Of a DNA stretch of 34,428 nucleotides, positions 26,061 to 33,975 are shown in pieces. The stretch is from Allobosea sp. Root483D1 (lineage in GTDB: Bacteria; Pseudomonadota; Alphaproteobacteria; Rhizobiales; Beijerinckiaceae): contig NZ_LMJW01000017.1 of NCBI RefSeq assembly GCF_001429505.1, positions 53,895-88,322 of the forward strand, written 5' to 3'. Each line of letters starts with the position of its first letter. Positions within the stretch are counted from its first letter, which is position 1. A program made the position numbers and the translations under genes. The notes under the pieces were generated by a model that was not told the DNA's origin, did no database searches, and saw only the letters and a list, made by a program, of their open reading frames with translations.

Positions 26061-26987
26061 ATGGATCTCAGGGCGCTGCGCTATTTCCGGACCGTCGCAG
26101 AATGCGGCAGCTTCAGCCGCGCCTCGGAGATGCTGCGCATCTCCCAGCCCGCCGTGAGCCGCACCATCCGCGAGCTGGAAGCCGAGCTCGGCAAGGAACT
26201 GCTTGAGCGCGGCCGCGACGGCGCCAGGCTGACCGAAGCCGGCCGCATCCTGTTCGAGCACTCCGCCCAGCTCCTGCGACAGGTCGAGCAGGCCGCCAGC
26301 GACGTCCGCCGCGGCTCGGCCGCCTTGACCGGCCGCCTCACCATCGGCATGCCGCCGGGCGTCGGCCATCTGCTGGCCCCGCCTTTGCTCGCCCGCTTCA
26401 GCGCCGCGCATGAGCAGGTCGAGATCAAGATCGTCGGCGGCTTCTCGAGCCAGCTCCACGACCTGCTCGCCCGCCGCCAGCTCGATCTCGCCTTCGCCCA
26501 TGATCCGCTGCCGCAGCGCGGCCTCAAGGTCACGCCCCTGCTGCGCGAGGAGGTCTTCGTCGTCGGGCTCCCCGGCAGCCTCGGCGGCGGCACCGGCGGA
26601 TTGCCCTCGGCCGAGATCGTCAAATTGCCGCTGATCCTGCCCAGCCGGCCGAACGCCTCGCGCCGGTTGCTCGACGCCTGGGCTGCCCGCGAAGGCCTGT
26701 GGATCGACGCCCGCTACGAGGTCGACGACCACGTCATCACCAGCGGGCTGGTCAAGCGTGGCCTCGGCGTCAGCCTGATGACCCGCGCCACCCTCGCCGC
26801 CGGCATGCTCGCCGGGGACACAGACATCCGCCCGATCGCGCCGCGTGCCTATTGGCCGCTGGCGCTGGTCGAGCTCGATTTGCCCTCGCCCCCCGGCATC
26901 GCGAGCGAATTCGCCCGGATCGCCCGCGAGATCGTACGCGAGATGACCGAGCAGGGAGGTTGGCCGGGCGCGATCGGCCCGGAATGA
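26061..26987 (+). CDS. LysR-family transcriptional regulator
   Basis: A 308-residue LTTR. The helix-turn-helix is within residues 1-60 (FRTVAECGSFSRASEMLRIS, then QPAVSRTIRELEAELGKELL). The periplasmic-binding-fold effector domain starts at about 90 (LTGRLTIGMPPGVGHLL). The ATG at 26061 is the start expected for the family (MDLRALRYF); the frame is open upstream into the flavoprotein gene. It follows the flavoprotein by 16 bases and may be cotranscribed with it, unlike the common divergent LTTR arrangement. It converges with the SDR gene. Possible targets are the SDR-LLM-reductase operon or the transporter operon. Confidence 0.92.
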   Translation: MDLRALRYFRTVAECGSFSRASEMLRISQPAVSRTIRELEAELGKELLERGRDGARLTEAGRILFEHSAQLLRQVEQAASDVRRGSAALTGRLTIGMPPGVGHLLAPPLLARFSAAHEQVEIKIVGGFSSQLHDLLARRQLDLAFAHDPLPQRGLKVTPLLREEVFVVGLPGSLGGGTGGLPSAEIVKLPLILPSRPNASRRLLDAWAAREGLWIDARYEVDDHVITSGLVKRGLGVSLMTRATLAAGMLAGDTDIRPIAPRAYWPLALVELDLPSPPGIASEFARIAREIVREMTEQGGWPGAIGPE

Positions 26988-26994
26988 CCGGGCG

Positions 26995-27714
26995 CTAGCC
27001 GGGAGCGACCAGCGAGGCCCCGCCGCAGACATAGAGCGTCTGGCCGGTGATCGCCCCAGCCTCCGGCGCCAGCAGGCACTGCACGAGATAAGCGACCTCG
27101 TCCGGTGCGATCAGCCGCCCGATCGGCAGCGAGACGGCGGGCGCCTCGCCGCGGCCGGGATCGCACAGCATCGGCGTGTCGGTCGCTGCCGGCGCCACGA
27201 CATTGACGGTGATCCCGCGCGGCGCGAGCTCGAGCGCCAGGCTGCGGGCAAGGCCATGCAGGGCGGCCTTGGTCGCGGCATAGGCGCCGCGCCCGGGCCG
27301 GCCGAGGGCACCCCGGCTCGACAGCAGCACGATGCGCCCGCGGGTATCGGGCAAGGCCGGCGCAAGTTCGCGCAGGATCGCGATGGCGGCGCCGACATGC
27401 AGCCGCCAGAGCGTCTCGACATCCTCGTCGCGGATGTCGGCGATGCGCCCCGTCCGCATCAGCCCGGCGCAATGCACGAAGGCGTCCGGCCGCTCCACCA
27501 GGATTTCCGGTAGGACACTCGCCAGCGCCACGGCATCGAGCAGGTCGAGCGGGATCGTGCGCAGGCCGGCAGCCTCCGCCTCAGGCGGCGCCGGCTGGCG
27601 GTCGATCCCGGTGACGCGCCAGCCTGCCGCCAGCAGACGCTGCGCCAGCGCAAGGCCGATCCCGGACGAGCTGCCGGTGATCAGGGCATGGCGAGATGTC
27701 GCTGCCTCAGCCAT
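26995..27714 (-). CDS. Short-chain dehydrogenase/reductase
   Basis: A 239-residue classical SDR. It has the cofactor motif TGSSSGIG (13-20), a catalytic serine in VLLSSRGALG (132 or 133), Y145 and K149 in YAATK, and NVVAPAATDTPML. D38 at the end of the second strand (TGIDRQ) favours NAD(H) over NADP(H). The start ATG 27714 overlaps the end of the LLM monooxygenase gene by eight bases; a frame extending to 27750 has no homology. It is the last gene of a three-gene minus-strand operon with a flavin-dependent monooxygenase and a flavin reductase, so it probably oxidises or reduces a product of that oxygenase. Confidence 0.9.
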   Translation of the reverse strand: MAEAATSRHALITGSSSGIGLALAQRLLAAGWRVTGIDRQPAPPEAEAAGLRTIPLDLLDAVALASVLPEILVERPDAFVHCAGLMRTGRIADIRDEDVETLWRLHVGAAIAILRELAPALPDTRGRIVLLSSRGALGRPGRGAYAATKAALHGLARSLALELAPRGITVNVVAPAATDTPMLCDPGRGEAPAVSLPIGRLIAPDEVAYLVQCLLAPEAGAITGQTLYVCGGASLVAPG

Positions 27715-28768
27715 GGGCCGGCTCCGGTTCCGGCTGCATCGCCCCGGCATCGATCACGAGCCGCTCGCGCAGCAGCGGGACGACCTTGTCCGCGAAGGCC
27801 GCGAGCCCCTCCGCCATCGGGTGGAAGCGCAGCATCAGGCAATCGACCCCGATGCGCTGATAGGTCTCGATCCGCTGCGCCAACAGCTCCGGCGTGCCGA
27901 CGAGGCCGGCGCCGAGCCCGCGCGCAGCCACGGCGGCGATACGGCTGCGCTTGCCGTAGTCCAGCATCTCCTCCGCCTGGGCATGGGCGTCGTCCAGCGT
28001 ATCGGCGCAGATCACATGCGCGCTGAGCCCGATCCCGAGCTCGCGCTGATGGCCGGCGGCGAGCGCCTTCATCTCGGCGATCTCCTGCGTCATCGCCGTG
28101 AGATTGTCGTCGTAGAGCCGGTAATCGGGCACGTAGTCGGCGAACCAGACATCGCAACTTTCCGCCACCAGCGCCTTGCCCTCGGGCGAGCGGCTGGCGG
28201 CATAGATCGGCGGTGGCGAGCGGCGCGCCTTCAAGGGCAGGCTCGCCTTGTCCACGTTGTAATAGCGGCCGCTGAACGAGAATACGTCTTCGGTCCAGAG
28301 GCCGCGCAGCACCCGGACGAATTCGCCCAGCCGCGCTGCGCGGTCTGCGCTGCTCTCCAGCCAGCCGCCATTGCCGAACAGGTTCAGCTCGTCCGGCCAC
28401 CAGCCATTGACCAGGTTGATCGCAAAGCGCCCGCCGCTGATCCGGTCGAGCGAGGCGCCCATCTTGGCCACCGCCTGTGGCGTGACGATGCCGGGATGGG
28501 CCGCGACCATCAGCTCCATCCGCCGCGTGCGCTGCGACAGCGCCGAGGCCATGACCCAGGCTTCGAGATCCGGCCCGAGCCAGCGCTCGGCGATCAGTGA
28601 GATCGAGAACCCGGCCTCCTCAGCCTGCTGCAGGATGCGCGCCGCGAATTCGAAGGACGTATCGGCCGCTCCACCAGCGCCGGCCGTGCCGAGCTCGGCG
28701 ATCGCGCGCTCCATCTCGGGTTCGGAGCGGATGGTATGGGGCAGTGGAGCCCAGATTCCCAGTCTCAT
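27707..28768 (-). CDS. LLM-class flavin-dependent monooxygenase (alkanesulfonate monooxygenase SsuD-like)
   Basis: A 353-residue luciferase-like TIM-barrel protein. Recognisable segments are FAARILQQAEEAGFSISLIA, AAHPGIVTPQAVAKMGASLD, GRFAINLVNGWWPDELNLFG and RAARLGEFVRVLRGLW, matching the SsuD/DmoA/RutA group in length and order. These enzymes use reduced FMN and O2 supplied by a separate reductase, and typically attack C-S or amide-adjacent carbons; RutA opens the uracil ring. The reductase is encoded immediately upstream with a four-base overlap (28765-28768). No sulfonate transporter or desulfonation genes lie nearby, so a heterocycle or other substrate is as plausible as a sulfonate. Confidence 0.9.
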   Translation of the reverse strand: MRLGIWAPLPHTIRSEPEMERAIAELGTAGAGGAADTSFEFAARILQQAEEAGFSISLIAERWLGPDLEAWVMASALSQRTRRMELMVAAHPGIVTPQAVAKMGASLDRISGGRFAINLVNGWWPDELNLFGNGGWLESSADRAARLGEFVRVLRGLWTEDVFSFSGRYYNVDKASLPLKARRSPPPIYAASRSPEGKALVAESCDVWFADYVPDYRLYDDNLTAMTQEIAEMKALAAGHQRELGIGLSAHVICADTLDDAHAQAEEMLDYGKRSRIAAVAARGLGAGLVGTPELLAQRIETYQRIGVDCLMLRFHPMAEGLAAFADKVVPLLRERLVIDAGAMQPEPEPAHG

Positions 28769-29418
28769 GGCGCGGTCCCGGTCGACGTGAGGGTGGCGGC
28801 GCGCTGCACCGACGCCAGACCGGCGAGCGCCGACGCTTGCGATTGGGCGAAGGCAAGCACCTGCTCGCCGACGCGGCCGAGATCGGCGGCGACCGCAGGG
28901 TCGCTGCAAGCTCCGCCTGCGAACAGGCCGGGCACGGTGCGGATCGTTGCACCGTACGGCGTCGGCCAACCGCGCAGGGCGTGCGCGATCGTCCGCAGCG
29001 TCGCCAGCGTCTGGCCTGCCGCCTGCCAGCCGGCGGCGCAGGTGATCAGCCCGATCGGAACGCCGTCGAGATAGGGCCGCGCCTCCCCCGACAGCTCCTC
29101 GGCATAGTCGAGCGCGTTCTTGATCAGGCCGGAGATGGTGCCGTGATAAGCCGGGCTTGCGATGATGAGCCCGTCGCAATGCATCAGCGCCGAAACTAGC
29201 GCTGCAGCACCTGGATCGCGGCTCGCGACGCCCGGTTGATAGAGCGGCAGCAATAGCTCGCGCCCGGCGAAGATGCGGATCTCGGCCTGGTCCCCGATTG
29301 CCTCGCAGGCCTGGCGCAAGGCGAGTTCGGTCGAGGATTGCTCACGGGGCGTGCCGCCGATGCCGACGATCAGCGGCTTGACGGTGGGCATTCTCGCGGG
29401 AGGGGACGTGGCCAGCAT
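28765..29418 (-). CDS. NADPH-dependent FMN reductase (flavodoxin-fold, SsuE-like)
   Basis: A 218-residue flavodoxin-fold reductase. Residues ~12-22 (VKPLIVGIGGT) form the first strand and phosphate loop. DGLIIASPAYHGTISGLIKN with the following LDY is the classic FMN-binding segment of NADPH:FMN reductases (SsuE/MsuE/ArsH group). It supplies FMNH2 to the LLM monooxygenase, whose start it overlaps by four bases. ATG 29418 is chosen because GGAG lies just upstream; ATG 29391 would give 208 residues and starts right at the conserved region. The promoter presumably lies in 29419-29816, which also contains two TGTTGACA boxes. Confidence 0.9.
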   Translation of the reverse strand: MLATSPPARMPTVKPLIVGIGGTPREQSSTELALRQACEAIGDQAEIRIFAGRELLLPLYQPGVASRDPGAAALVSALMHCDGLIIASPAYHGTISGLIKNALDYAEELSGEARPYLDGVPIGLITCAAGWQAAGQTLATLRTIAHALRGWPTPYGATIRTVPGLFAGGACSDPAVAADLGRVGEQVLAFAQSQASALAGLASVQRAATLTSTGTAP

Positions 29419-29529
29419 GGTCTCCGCTCGAACAGGACAGATCGGCATCACGAAACCGGGTCGGCGAGCTGACGTCCAAGGCCGTTTCGTCATCGCCCCA
29501 TAAGCGGATTGCATGCAGGCCTGCGAGAT

Positions 29530-29540
29530 ACTGTTGACAC
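29530..29540 (+). promoter_or_regulatory. TGTTGACA box, third copy
   Basis: ACTGTTGACAC lies in the region divergent between the FMN reductase and the tricarboxylate transporter. It is followed after three bases by a second TTGAC (29544-29548). The core is the same as at 22961-22972. No matching -10 box follows on the plus strand. Confidence 0.4.
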
Positions 29541-29711
29541 TATTGACGATAGGCCTTGCGCCATCTCCAAAGCGCACCACGCCCCCACAACACCAACCTC
29601 AATGACGGATGACCATGAGGCGCTGTCGATCCGGGGCTTGAACTGACAATGTCCGTTTGACCGCCTGCTTTCGAGATACGTGCCGAAATATGCGTCAGCC
29701 CGCGCCGCAAG

Positions 29712-29724
29712 AAGTGTTGACATT
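29712..29724 (+). promoter_or_regulatory. TGTTGACA box, fourth copy
   Basis: AAGTGTTGACATT is identical over 13 bases to the minus-strand box upstream of the aconitase-family operon (22822-22834). It lies about 93 bases before the TctC start at 29817. A -10 box at 17 bases would read AAGGCT, which is poor, so an operator role is at least as likely as a -35 role. Confidence 0.45.
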
Positions 29725-29816
29725 TTCTTGCATACAGCAAAGGCTCAGGCATCGCGCCTGGCCTGGGCACCTTGCCCGCCACGTGCCGATCAGGCCGGAA
29801 CGAGGGAAGAAGAACG

Positions 29817-30800
29817 ATGAGCGGGATGGACGATGCGGGGATCGGGAGGCGCGCCCTCCTCGGCGGGCTGGCCGCAACGGCCGGGCTCGGCCTGGCGAGC
29901 AGAGCGGCCTGGGCTTTTCCGACGCAGCCGGTCACCTTCGTCGTGCCCTATGCTCCCGGCTCGACCGACCAGTTCGCCCGCGCCTTCGGCACCGAGATGG
30001 AGAAGATCCTCGGCAAGACCGTGCTGGTCGAGACCCGGCCCGGCGCCGGCGGCACGATCGGCGCGAACTACGTCGCCAAATCGGCCAAGCCCGACGGCCA
30101 CACCCTGCTGTTCTCGACCTCGGCGCCGCTCTCGGTCGCGCCGCACCAGAACCAGTTGCCCTATGCAGTGTCCGACCTGCGACCGGTCGCCCGCGTCGGG
30201 CTTGGCCCCAACGTCATGGGAGCCCGCATCGGCGCGCCCTTCAACGACGTGAAGAGCCTCGTCGCCTATGCCAAGGCCAATCCGGAGAAGGTCACCTTCG
30301 GCAGTGCCGGCACCGGCGGCGGCACCCATCTCTCGGGCGAAGCCTTCGCGCTCGCCGCCGACATCAAGCTGACCCATGTGCCCTTCCCCGGCGCGACGCC
30401 CGCGGTGGCGGCGACAGTCGGCGGCACCATCGACCTCGCGCTCGGCTTCGCCCAGTCGATCGTACCGCAGGCCAAGGGCGGCCGCATGGTCGCGATCGCC
30501 CAGTTCGGCAAGACGCGCGCCAAGATCCTGCCGGATGTGCCGACCTTCGCCGAATCCGGCGTCGACCTCGCCCTCTCGCCGCTGGTCGGCATCTGGGCCC
30601 CGAAGGCCACGCCCGACGCGGTGGTGCAGCAGCTCGCCGCAGCGATCGAGAAGGCCGCCACCGGCCCGGCCGTCGTCGCCTTCGCGCAGAGCACGATGAC
30701 CGAAGTCGAGTTCGCCGGCCCCGACGTTTTCGGCCGCGAGATCGCCGAGGAAAGCGCGATGATGAAGCCGTTGCTCGTCAAGCTCGGCCTGGCCAAATGA
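29817..30800 (+). CDS. tctC: Tripartite tricarboxylate transporter substrate-binding protein (TctC/Bug family)
   Basis: A 327-residue exported binding protein. The N-terminus IGRRALLGGLAATAGLG carries a twin arginine followed by a hydrophobic stretch, so export may be by the Tat pathway; cleavage is likely after AAWA. The mature part begins FPTQPVTFVVPYAPGSTDQ, a Bug-family hallmark. VETRPGAGGTIGANYVAKS forms the carboxylate-binding region, and FGSAGTGGGTHLSGEAFA the second binding loop. ATG 29817 is preferred, with GAGGGAAGA upstream. It feeds TctBA, encoded directly downstream (four-base overlap). Bug proteins bind citrate, other di-/tricarboxylates, aromatic acids or nicotinate; the ligand cannot be predicted. 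Confidence 0.93.
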   Translation: MSGMDDAGIGRRALLGGLAATAGLGLASRAAWAFPTQPVTFVVPYAPGSTDQFARAFGTEMEKILGKTVLVETRPGAGGTIGANYVAKSAKPDGHTLLFSTSAPLSVAPHQNQLPYAVSDLRPVARVGLGPNVMGARIGAPFNDVKSLVAYAKANPEKVTFGSAGTGGGTHLSGEAFALAADIKLTHVPFPGATPAVAATVGGTIDLALGFAQSIVPQAKGGRMVAIAQFGKTRAKILPDVPTFAESGVDLALSPLVGIWAPKATPDAVVQQLAAAIEKAATGPAVVAFAQSTMTEVEFAGPDVFGREIAEESAMMKPLLVKLGLAK

Positions 30801-31282
30801 CCGGAAAAGCGAGCAGCCTCGGCGAAGCCCTGCGGCCGCGCCTCGCGGCGGTCGTCGGCGTGCTTTGCGGCCTGATCGGGACCTTCGCCTCGCTGCAGCT
30901 GCCGCTCGGCACGAGCCGATTGCTCGGCCCCGGTGCGGTGCCGCTGCTGCTCTCCCTGGCGATGACCGGCCTGAGCCTCGCGCTGCTCCTCAAGCCGGGT
31001 GCGGGCGAAACCGACGCGGATGAGGACGGTGGCGGCCTGCACGGCGCGGCGATGGTCGCGCTCGTCACGCTGATGATCGGCGCCTTTGCGCTGCTGCTGA
31101 CCTGGCTCGGTTTCATCCTCTCCGCGACGATCCTGATGTACGGCCTCTACGCCATCGGCGAGGAGAAACTGGTCTCCGCGAAAGCCCTCCTCCGGGCCGT
31201 GCTGACCGCTCTCGCCGCCTATCTGCTCTTCGTCGTCGCGCTCTCGGTCAACATGCCGGCCGGCTCGCTCTGGGGTTACTGA
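30797..31282 (+). CDS. tctB: Tripartite tricarboxylate transporter small membrane subunit (TctB)
   Basis: A 161-residue membrane protein with four predicted helices: ~17-35, ~45-66, ~83-115 (long, possibly a split pair) and ~130-152. An acidic cytoplasmic-size loop (GETDADEDGGG, 69-79) is typical of TctB. It is placed canonically between tctC and tctA and overlaps both (ATGA at 30797-30800; TGATG at 31280-31284). It forms the secondary, ion-driven transporter with TctA in the inner membrane. Confidence 0.9.
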   Translation: MTGKASSLGEALRPRLAAVVGVLCGLIGTFASLQLPLGTSRLLGPGAVPLLLSLAMTGLSLALLLKPGAGETDADEDGGGLHGAAMVALVTLMIGAFALLLTWLGFILSATILMYGLYAIGEEKLVSAKALLRAVLTALAAYLLFVVALSVNMPAGSLWGY

Positions 31283-32781
31283 TGGAAGGCTTGCTCGGAG
31301 GGTTCATCGTCGCCCTGAAGCCGATGAACCTGGTCTTCTGCTTCGGCGGTGCGCTGATCGGCACGCTGATCGGCGTCCTGCCCGGGCTAGGGCCGACAGC
31401 GGCGATCGCGATGCTGCTGCCGCTGACCATCGGGCTCGACCCGGTCTCGGCGATCATCATGATCGCCGGCATCTATTACGGCGCCAGCTATGGCGGCTCG
31501 ACCACCGCGATCCTCGTCAAGATCCCCGGCGAGGCGCAGAGCGTCGTCACCTGCCTCGACGGCTACAAGATGGCGCAGCAGGGCCGCGCCGGCGCCGCCA
31601 TCGCCATCGCCGCGATCGGCTCCTTCGTCGCCGGCACGGTCGGCGCGGTCGCCATCGGCCTGATCAGCATGCCGCTGGTCGAGTTCGCCATCCGCTTCGG
31701 GCCGGCCGAGAACCTGTCGCTGCTGCTGCTCGGCTTCATCGTCATCCTGGTCCTGGCCAAGGGCAACGTCGTCAAGTCGCTGATAATGATCTCTGCCGGC
31801 CTGATGCTCGCCATGGTCGGGCAGGACGTCATCACCGGCCAGCCGCGCTTCACCCTCGGCATCCCCGAGCTCACCGACGGCTTCGGCGTGGTCGTGGTCG
31901 CGATGGGCATCTTCGGCCTCGGCGAGGTCTTCGAGAACGTCGAGAAGTTCCGCACCCGCTCGATGCAGGCGGTGCCCGTCGGCAGCCTGATGCCAACCAA
32001 GGAGGACTGGAAGCGCTCGGCCATGCCGATCGCCCGCGGCTCGGTGCTCGGCTTCCTGATCGGCCTGCTGCCGGGCGGCGGGGCGACGCTCGCCTCCTTC
32101 ATCTCCTATGGCGTCGAGAAGAAGTTCACCAAGCACCCGGAAGAGTTCGGCAACGGCGCGGTCGAGGGTGTCGCCGGGCCGGAAGCCGCCAACAATGCCG
32201 GCGCGGCCGGCTCCTTCATTCCGCTGCTCGCGCTCGGCCTGCCGGGCAACCCCGTCACGGCCCTGCTGCTCGGGGCGCTGATCGTCCACAACGTCACGCC
32301 CGGCCCGCTGATGATCCAGGAGCGGCCCGAGATCTTCTGGGGCGTGATCGCCTCGATGTATATCGGCAACGTCATGCTGGTGCTGCTCAACCTGCCGCTG
32401 ATCGGCATCTGGGTGCAGCTCCTGAAGGTGCCCTATCGCGCCCTCTATGCCGCGCTGATCCTGTTCATGATCATCGGCGCCTACTCGCTCAACAACAATC
32501 CGGTCGAGGTTCTGCTGCTGCTGCTGTTCGGCGCGCTCGGCTATGGCCTGCGCAAGCTGCGCTTCGACACGGCGCCGCTGATCCTGGCCTTCGTGCTGGG
32601 CGGCCCGATCGAGTTCAACCTGCGCCAGACCATGATGCTGGCGCGCGATCCGCTCGACTATCTGATGGGCCGGCCGATCGCCCTGACCATCCTGGCGTTC
32701 GGGCTTCTGCTGATCGTGCTGCCGATGTTCTCCAAGGTCCGCCAGAAGCTGATGGTGGCGAGGGCGGTCAATGAGCTCTGA
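31282..32781 (+). CDS. tctA: Tripartite tricarboxylate transporter large membrane subunit (TctA)
   Basis: A 499-residue, multi-helix membrane protein. It carries the family motifs GTLIGVLPGLGPTAAIAMLL, IYYGASYGGSTTAILVKIPG and, in the second half, GLLPGGGATLASFISYGVEK plus ALGLPGNPVTALLLGAL. These internal repeats of G-x-x-P-G are the hallmark of TctA. Length matches the usual ~500 residues. It uses a cation gradient to import the acid delivered by TctC. It is the third gene of the operon; the SnoaL-like gene starts 11 bases before its stop. Confidence 0.95.
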   Translation: MEGLLGGFIVALKPMNLVFCFGGALIGTLIGVLPGLGPTAAIAMLLPLTIGLDPVSAIIMIAGIYYGASYGGSTTAILVKIPGEAQSVVTCLDGYKMAQQGRAGAAIAIAAIGSFVAGTVGAVAIGLISMPLVEFAIRFGPAENLSLLLLGFIVILVLAKGNVVKSLIMISAGLMLAMVGQDVITGQPRFTLGIPELTDGFGVVVVAMGIFGLGEVFENVEKFRTRSMQAVPVGSLMPTKEDWKRSAMPIARGSVLGFLIGLLPGGGATLASFISYGVEKKFTKHPEEFGNGAVEGVAGPEAANNAGAAGSFIPLLALGLPGNPVTALLLGALIVHNVTPGPLMIQERPEIFWGVIASMYIGNVMLVLLNLPLIGIWVQLLKVPYRALYAALILFMIIGAYSLNNNPVEVLLLLLFGALGYGLRKLRFDTAPLILAFVLGGPIEFNLRQTMMLARDPLDYLMGRPIALTILAFGLLLIVLPMFSKVRQKLMVARAVNEL

Positions 32782-33211
32782 GGCGATCGTCTCGCCCGCC
32801 TTGGCAGCCGGCCGTCATAAGGGACCAAGAGCGCTGGCGCTGGGCTACCTCGCTGCGATGGAACGGCGCGACCTCGATGCCGCCCGAGCCTTCGTCACCG
32901 AGGATGCCGATTTCATCTTCCCCGGCGGTGCCCGGCGGCGTGACCTCGCGGCCATCGTCGCGGGTTCGTCCGGGCGCTATCGCAGCATCGCCAAGCATGT
33001 CGAGCGCTGCGATCTCTGCGAGGCGCCGGACGGCAGCGCGGTCGTGTACGTTCTCGGCAGCCTCTACGGCCAATGGCCAGATGGCGCCGCCTTCTCCGGC
33101 ATCCGCTTCGTCGATCGTTTCGAACTCGTTGGTGGATTGATCCGGCGGCAAGAGGTCTGGAATGACAGCGCGGAAGCACGGCTAGCAGCGCAGATCATCA
33201 GCAACTGCTGA
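32771..33211 (+). CDS. SnoaL/NTF2-like small protein
   Basis: A 146-residue protein with an NTF2-like alpha+beta barrel signature: an N-terminal helix ALALGYLAAMERRDLDAARA, then FVTEDADFIFPGG, and the C-terminal strand pair FSGIRFVDRFELVGGLIRRQ followed by EVWND. Members include small polyketide cyclases, ketosteroid-isomerase-like enzymes, dehydratases and non-catalytic ligand binders. It overlaps tctA by 11 bases, so it belongs to the transporter operon and probably acts on the imported compound or a derivative. No catalytic Asp/His pair can be assigned with confidence. Confidence 0.75.
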   Translation: MSSEAIVSPALAAGRHKGPRALALGYLAAMERRDLDAARAFVTEDADFIFPGGARRRDLAAIVAGSSGRYRSIAKHVERCDLCEAPDGSAVVYVLGSLYGQWPDGAAFSGIRFVDRFELVGGLIRRQEVWNDSAEARLAAQIISNC

Positions 33212-33631
33212 CCACCCGGAAGCGCTTGCGCAGCCGCGCTCTTCGCCATCGAAAGACCGCGCCCCGCAAACCCGCTGCACCCATTTTCGGAAGCTTTGGC
33301 GTCCGAAAATGGGGCATTGCATGGGTCGTACACAATCTGCCATGTCTTGACCTGCGGGGAGTATGGCTCGCTGACGGCGGTCACGGCTCGCTCACTGGCG
33401 GATGACAGGCTCTCAACGCTGCGCTATCTGCGCCCGCGTCGCGAACCAGTCCGACGGCTTGTTCATCACATAATCGAGGAAACGACCAGGCCGGTGCAGC
33501 GGCCGCCGTTGATGGCTGAGGGCAGGCATTCACGGTCGGGCGGAAGCATCAGGTCGCGACCGGATGCAGCCGGCGGCCGTTCTGTGGGTTCAAGGCAGCT
33601 CTGGCAGTTCCGCCGCCAGTTCGACGTGTCG
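33212..33631. other. Gene-free stretch after the transporter operon
   Basis: These 420 bases hold a strong hairpin (33280-33313) and otherwise no frame with a recognisable family. The open frame that starts at 33296 only becomes meaningful from about 33630, where it matches a transposase. The region is probably decayed mobile-element or intergenic DNA. Confidence 0.5.
33280..33313. other. Perfect 12-base hairpin downstream of the transporter operon
   Basis: CCCATTTTCGGA (33280-33291) and TCCGAAAATGGG (33302-33313) are exact reverse complements with a ten-base loop. It lies 68 bases after the last gene of the operon. A terminator role fits the position, but there is no following T run. A mobile-element end or regulator site is possible. 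Confidence 0.5.
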
Positions 33632-33755
33632 CGCGATGGCGTCGATTGTGAAGGCCTCATGCGCTATCGGGCGAGCAAGCTGGACTGCGATGCCTGTTCT
33701 CTGAAGCCGCGATGCTGTCCGAAAGCGCCCGCCCGCAAGCTCCTGCGCGCCCCTC
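33632..33755 (+). pseudogene. IS1182-type transposase fragment
   Basis: One plus-strand frame reads GLMRYRASKLDCDACSLKPR, continuing CCPKAPARKLLR. This is the cysteine-rich segment (CxxC...CC) that precedes the last DDE catalytic region in IS1182-family transposases. The usual continuation (an IHEGARDMAR-like helix) and all other domains of the ~450-residue protein are missing. The match ends near 33755, where the frame goes on without homology. It is therefore an internal scrap of an insertion sequence, evidence of past IS activity at this boundary. Confidence 0.7.
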
Positions 33756-33819
33756 GGAAGAACCCATCGACCGTGTCGCCGAGCATGCAAGTCAATCGTC
33801 AAGAGCAAACGAGGGCTGC

Positions 33820-33975
33820 TCAATGCAATTGGGTAATCGGCGTCTTGGCGAAGAACGCAAGGAGCTGCACTCGTCGAACCTGCCGCCGGACGACGACAAC
33901 GCCGCTCTGGTCGACGCCGTGAACCTGAAACACCGACTTCGCGATATCCAACCCGATCGTGGCTGCCTGATCCAT
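33820..33975 (-). pseudogene. IS110-family transposase, N-terminal fragment
   Basis: The minus strand encodes 51 residues from ATG 33975 to the TGA at 33820-33822: MDQAATIGLDIAKSVFQVHG, then VDQSG, VVVVRRQVRR and VQLLAFFAKTP. This is the start of the DEDD (RuvC-like) domain of IS110/IS902-type transposases, including the first catalytic aspartate in the GLDIAK motif. Full proteins are 330-400 residues, so about 85% is missing. GGAGGAG lies just upstream of the ATG, so the original translation signal survives. It abuts the IS1182 fragment in opposite orientation, indicating nested insertions and deletions. Confidence 0.8.
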
